NCBI GenBank assembly: GCA_030834765.1 | Contig: JAUQXG010000370.1 | Span: forward strand, 1-7,686 | Origin: Lutispora sp. | Lineage (GTDB): Bacteria > Bacillota > Clostridia > Lutisporales > Lutisporaceae | Direction of reading: 5' to 3' | DNA length: 7,686 bases | Shown: positions 4,486-7,686 of the stretch, piece by piece | Numbering within the stretch: position 1 is the stretch's first letter | How the letters are laid out: each line of letters starts with the position of its first letter | The notes under the pieces: model-generated | What the model saw: the letters and a program-made list of their open reading frames with translations, nothing else | Databases searched by the model: none | What the model was told of the DNA's origin: nothing | Position numbers and translations under genes: made by a program

Positions 4486-6026
4486 GAAAAATTCTAGTCC
4501 CAATTTTAGTAGTAACCATACTTCTGCTTAGTGTAATCTTCAGTGATGCGGCAGCATCTGACGATTTCTTGATTGATAATGGTGTGCTGATTCGTTATAC
4601 CGGAAAGGCAACGAAAATTGTCATTCCTGATGGAGTCACCGTTATCGGGGAGGATACCTTCTTTTTGAAAGATATTGTAAGCGTTACTATGCCAGACAGT
4701 GTGACTGTTATTGAGAACGGTGCGTTTTCGTTGTGCCGGTCCCTTACAAAGGTAACTTTGTCTAAAAATCTTAAAAGCATTGGTGGTGGTGCCTTTGCTG
4801 CATGTCCAAAGTTAAAAAGCATTCGTCTGCCCAATGGGCTTGAGAGAATAGGCGATGGTGCCTTTAATGAATGCACTTTGCTGACCGATATGAACATACC
4901 AGCTACAGTCACCTATATTGGCTCATGGGATTCGTTGCCTTTAAATTGGACGAAAAAACAAAAACAAGAATTTGTAATTTTAGGGGATGGCATCCTTTAT
5001 AAATATAATGGGTATTACGGCAATGGTGAAAATGTGGTTATCCCCAACAATGTAAAGATAATTGGTGAATATGCGTTTTCTTATGACCATTCCTCCACCG
5101 TAAATATGAAAAGCGTTACTATTCCGGGAAGTGTAAAGGAGGTTCGGAGAGGTGCTTTTCATCAATCCAGCGATAAATTGACTAAGGTTACGATTGGAGA
5201 AGGGGTTATGAGTATCGCTGCAGATGCATTTGGCTATTGCTCCAATCTGACCCAAGTCAACATTCCAAAAAGCTTATCAGATACCAGCCTTGTTTCTTTT
5301 AGAGAACCATGGTCTGGAAATCAGTCTGAGGAATTTGATATTCGTGGTAACGGGGTTTTGTTTAAATATAAGGGGAATGATGCCAATGTTATCATTCCTG
5401 ACGGTGTAAAGCATATCTATCCAGGTGCTTTTGCAAATAATAGTACTCTTCAAACAGTAATAATGCCCCAGAGTGTTGTGAGTATTGGCGATGCAGCATT
5501 TATGAGCTGTTATAATCTAGTACAGGCGGATATTCCAAACGAAGTAAGGAACATCGGAGAATGGACTTTTTATAGTTGCACAAACCTTAGATTCGTGAAG
5601 ATCCCACAAGGGGTAACCAGTATTGAAGAGAGTACTTTTTATGGCTGTAGGTCTCTAACACAAATTGATATCCCCGATACCGTAACCAGTATCGGTAAAC
5701 TAGCTTTTGCCAATGCATACAATCTAACCAAGGCAACCTTTGCAAACGGGTTAAAGAGCATAGGGCATTATGCCTTTGTAGATTGCCGGGCACTCAATGG
5801 GATAATTCTTCCGCCTAGTGTTACATATATAGGTAATATGGCATTCCAAAACAACACAAACATGAGTGATGTCACGATTCAGAATCCGAACATGCGCATA
5901 TACGAGAATATATTTTTCGGGAATTCGTTTTCTGGAAGTCCTAAAGTAACCATTAAAGCTCCAGTTGGTGGTTCAGTACAGCGTATAGCTGCTCGCAACA
6001 AGATCCCATTTAAAGCAATTCCATAG
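4482..6026 (+). CDS. Secreted BspA-type leucine-rich repeat protein
   Basis: The protein has 514 residues and begins with a basic tip and hydrophobic core (MRKILVPILVVTILLLSVIF) ending in DAAAS, a Sec signal peptide with cleavage likely near residues 23-25. The rest is a run of about 20-24-residue repeats of LRR_5/BspA type: (I/V)xIPxxVxxIGxxAFxxCxxL, for example 95-117, 374-397 and 398-420. Three times a repeat series restarts with a variant opening, F-x-I-x-x-G-(V/I)-L-x-(R/K)-Y-x-G, at about 29-41, 164-177 and 285-298. The C-terminus (APVGGSVQRIAARNKIPF) is the usual cap; no LPXTG, SLH or choline-binding anchor is seen. BspA-type proteins often mediate binding to surfaces, host proteins or other cells, but the ligand here is unknown. 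The ribosome binding site AAGGAAGG lies inside the VanZ-like gene, and ATGA overlap couples them. Confidence 0.9.
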   Translation: MRKILVPILVVTILLLSVIFSDAAASDDFLIDNGVLIRYTGKATKIVIPDGVTVIGEDTFFLKDIVSVTMPDSVTVIENGAFSLCRSLTKVTLSKNLKSIGGGAFAACPKLKSIRLPNGLERIGDGAFNECTLLTDMNIPATVTYIGSWDSLPLNWTKKQKQEFVILGDGILYKYNGYYGNGENVVIPNNVKIIGEYAFSYDHSSTVNMKSVTIPGSVKEVRRGAFHQSSDKLTKVTIGEGVMSIAADAFGYCSNLTQVNIPKSLSDTSLVSFREPWSGNQSEEFDIRGNGVLFKYKGNDANVIIPDGVKHIYPGAFANNSTLQTVIMPQSVVSIGDAAFMSCYNLVQADIPNEVRNIGEWTFYSCTNLRFVKIPQGVTSIEESTFYGCRSLTQIDIPDTVTSIGKLAFANAYNLTKATFANGLKSIGHYAFVDCRALNGIILPPSVTYIGNMAFQNNTNMSDVTIQNPNMRIYENIFFGNSFSGSPKVTIKAPVGGSVQRIAARNKIPFKAIP

Positions 6027-6064
6027 TGATGAAGAAAGCAAAATGTGCAGGTGCAGTATCGAAA

Positions 6065-6107
6065 AAAGAAGCAATTAAGGTGAGTTTTTCATCCTAATTG
6101 CTTCTTT
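6065..6107 (+). terminator. Hairpin terminator after the LRR gene
   Basis: aaagaagcaattaagg (6065-6080) pairs with cctaattgcttcttt (6093-6107), a 15-bp stem with one bulged A, and loop tgagtttttcat. It lies about 40 nt after the stop. The T-run after the stem is short, while an A-rich flank on the left would act as a T-run on the minus strand, so it may work in both directions. Confidence 0.75.
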
Positions 6108-6384
6108 AAATATATCTAAGTATATCCGCTATAGGCAAATTGCTTTGGAGTATCTTTATAGCTTACTCTGCTTAAAGCTAAAACTATATCGATTTTAGAT
6201 TCAATGCCAGAAATATTACCTCCAAATATCTTTAAACATTTATTATCTATAGTTTAATGGATTTTCGTATAAAAGATTATGGCTGTTTTGTTTTTGAATA
6301 TTACAAAAACTTATTGAATTTCCTACAGAAAGTGTTTAAACTTACTATATAACGACAAAATATGCATTAATGGGAGAAACAAGA
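6108..6384. other. Intergenic region before the HD-GYP gene
   Basis: The only gene-like content is the minus-strand relic described separately. AT-rich sequence from about 6250 likely carries the promoter of the HD-GYP gene: ttgaat at 6314-6319 is a possible -35 and tactat at 6343-6348 a possible -10, but the spacing is too long to be convincing. A 31-codon ATG frame at 6257-6352 has no ribosome binding site and no recognisable content. Confidence 0.4.
6116..6253 (-). pseudogene. Gene-like relic, minus strand, unidentified
   Basis: A 45-codon open frame ending with TAG at 6118-6116 reads KIFGGNISGIESKIDIV then LALSRVSYKDTPKQFAYSGYT. Its composition is protein-like but it has no ATG, GTG or TTG start, and the sequence upstream on that strand is closed in all frames. 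It may be the C-terminus of a lost gene converging on the LRR gene; the shared hairpin at 6065-6107 would then have been its terminator as well. I do not recognise the family and chance is possible. Confidence 0.3.
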
Positions 6385-7686
6385 ATGAGAATAAGTATCC
6401 GAAATAAGATTACATTGATAATGCTAGTTGTCATAATCATATCCATTACGTCTATCGGAATACTTACATATGAAAATGCAAAGACAATAGTGATAAATGA
6501 GGTAAAGCAAAGTAGTTTTGAAAACCTGCAAAATGTAAATGAATATTTTTTAAGTAAATTTATGGACGACATGGAGCATGTAGTAGACTATTGGGCATCG
6601 TCTGAAGAGATCGAAAGCTATAAAAATAAGCCTGGTCAGCCCAAGATGGTAACGACCATACCTAGCCACTTCGAAGAAATTTTTCATCAATGGATGGGAT
6701 ATATAAAGGGGAGTCCGCATATTGCATGGATATACCTAGGCTCTCAGGAGGATGGATCGCTTTTTTTAGCACCTCTTGATACTACCATGCCTGAGGATTA
6801 TGATTGCCGCACAAGAGACTGGTACAAAGATGCAGTGAAAAATAAGGGAAAAATAGTATGGTCAGATCCTTATTTAGATGCAGGCGAAACAGGTGGGGTA
6901 GTTGTTACTGTAGCAAAGGCAGTAGAAAATGAGACTGGCATTTCTGGGGTAGTTGGTATGGATATAAAGCTATCCAGATTTTCTGAAATTATTAAGGATA
7001 ATAGGTTTGGTGATGAAGGATATCTCATGCTCATAAGCAGCAATGGGGAGATATACTCCCATCCCAATGAAAAAATGCTTCTAGAGAACATTAGCCAAGA
7101 TGAAGAGCTGTCAAAGCAGCTTGCTTCAGACAAAGGAATTGAAATATTTAATTATCGTGGCAAGGAAAGTATAATCAGTTACTTGACTGTTCCTGAAACA
7201 GGGTGGAAGCTAGTAGGAATAATGCCCTTGAATATGGAAAAGGTATTGGCCCCGATAAAAGATAGGGGCATACAGGTGGCTGTTTCCAGTATTTTGATTA
7301 CATTAGTCATAGGTTTTTTTCTTTCCAAGATTATCACGAGACCATTAGAGGATATCATGCGGGTAATACATAGTATTTCTCAAGGAAAGCTAAATGAACA
7401 TACCGATATTAGATCACATGATGAGTTTAGAGTCCTAGGAAATCAATTTAACAAGATGGTAAATACATTAAAGGAGCTTATTGATGAGAGAAATCAAAAT
7501 GTAGAAGAGTTAACGAAAATGAATGAAGAAATAAGAAAGAACTATCTATCTACAGTTCATTCCCTTGCCAATGCAATAGAGGCTAGCGATAAATATACCA
7601 GAGGTCATTGCGACCGAGTATCTAGTATTTCCATGGCTATTGCGAAAAATATGGGGGTAGGTATCGAAGATTTAGACAAATTAGAA
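6385..7686 (+). CDS. Membrane sensor with dCache, HAMP and HD-GYP domains (c-di-GMP phosphodiesterase type), 3' end outside window
   Basis: ATG 6385 follows GGGAGA (6372-6377) by 7 nt; the frame stays open for 434 codons to the edge. Order: TM1 (about 9-28), extracellular dCache domain (about 40-275), TM2 (about 295-315), HAMP (about 316-370, starting IITRPLEDIM), a charged coiled linker (about 365-387), then the start of an HD-GYP domain (VHSLANAIEASDKYTRGHCDRV, about 391 on, including the H408 of RGH). The catalytic HD dyad and the GYP motif are beyond the window, so activity cannot be judged. The dCache domain shows Y139, R144, W146, Y163, D165 and D193 in the spacing of amino-acid-binding dCache proteins such as PctA. 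HD-GYP proteins cleave cyclic di-GMP, so a predicted function is to tie an external signal to motility, biofilm or sporulation. No chemotaxis (MA) domain precedes the HD-GYP. Confidence 0.9.
   Translation, partial: MRISIRNKITLIMLVVIIISITSIGILTYENAKTIVINEVKQSSFENLQNVNEYFLSKFMDDMEHVVDYWASSEEIESYKNKPGQPKMVTTIPSHFEEIFHQWMGYIKGSPHIAWIYLGSQEDGSLFLAPLDTTMPEDYDCRTRDWYKDAVKNKGKIVWSDPYLDAGETGGVVVTVAKAVENETGISGVVGMDIKLSRFSEIIKDNRFGDEGYLMLISSNGEIYSHPNEKMLLENISQDEELSKQLASDKGIEIFNYRGKESIISYLTVPETGWKLVGIMPLNMEKVLAPIKDRGIQVAVSSILITLVIGFFLSKIITRPLEDIMRVIHSISQGKLNEHTDIRSHDEFRVLGNQFNKMVNTLKELIDERNQNVEELTKMNEEIRKNYLSTVHSLANAIEASDKYTRGHCDRVSSISMAIAKNMGVGIEDLDKLE

Noticed and set aside
4595..5255. Minus-strand open frames (105 and 91 codons) inside the LRR gene
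   Set aside because: They mirror the repeats of the LRR gene and have no start signals or motifs.
6257..6352. 31-codon plus-strand frame starting MDFRIKDYGC
   Set aside because: No ribosome binding site before the ATG, no recognisable content, and it lies where the promoter of the HD-GYP gene is expected.
6345..7133. Minus-strand frames opposite the HD-GYP gene
   Set aside because: The plus-strand frame is open for 434 codons with ordered dCache, HAMP and HD-GYP domains; the minus-strand frames are shadows.

Overview
The window looks like chromosome from a low-GC Firmicute of the Clostridia type. It is AT-rich, has strong AGGAGG/GGAG ribosome binding sites, and its genes resemble clostridial families: a clostridial-type MurJ, VanZ-like, DedA, BspA-type leucine-rich repeat (LRR) and HD-GYP proteins. 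This assignment rests on sequence character only. No marker gene fixes the genus.

Layout. (1) Bases 1-1665: the last 46 codons of a probable acylneuraminate-type sugar cytidylyltransferase, then 3 nt later a complete MurJ/MviN-family lipid-linked glycan flippase. Together they look like the end of a surface-glycan operon. (2) Bases 1666-3470: a graveyard of broken genes. It holds a short frameshifted remnant of a VanZ-like 5' end, an IS3-family element on the minus strand eroded by several deletions, a scrap of a second IS3-type OrfA on the plus strand, an unidentified 36-codon open stretch, and a Y1 (REP-associated, IS200-like) transposase. That transposase has an early stop, a damaged HUH motif and an apparent frameshift. 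(3) Bases 3477-6026: a plus-strand run of a 5'-truncated, TGA-interrupted dedA, a VanZ-like membrane protein, and a secreted 514-aa BspA-type LRR protein. The last two overlap by 4 nt (ATGA). A hairpin terminator at 6065-6107 closes this unit. (4) Bases 6108-6384: an intergenic stretch with one gene-like relic on the minus strand. (5) From 6385 to the edge: the first 434 codons of a membrane signalling protein with dCache, HAMP and HD-GYP domains, predicted to couple an extracellular small molecule, possibly an amino acid, to c-di-GMP breakdown.

How the genes work together. The cytidylyltransferase and flippase fit synthesis and export of a nonulosonic-acid-containing or related glycan. VanZ-like and LRR proteins are translationally coupled, so the membrane protein and the secreted repeat protein are probably made together, but their joint role is unknown. 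The HD-GYP gene is a separate unit behind the terminator. No CRISPR array, tRNA or rRNA was seen. I found no clear new system. The observations most worth checking are the coupled VanZ/LRR pair with a start-stop element before it, the possible amino-acid site on the HD-GYP protein, and the decayed Y1 transposase with its perfect 11-bp hairpin.
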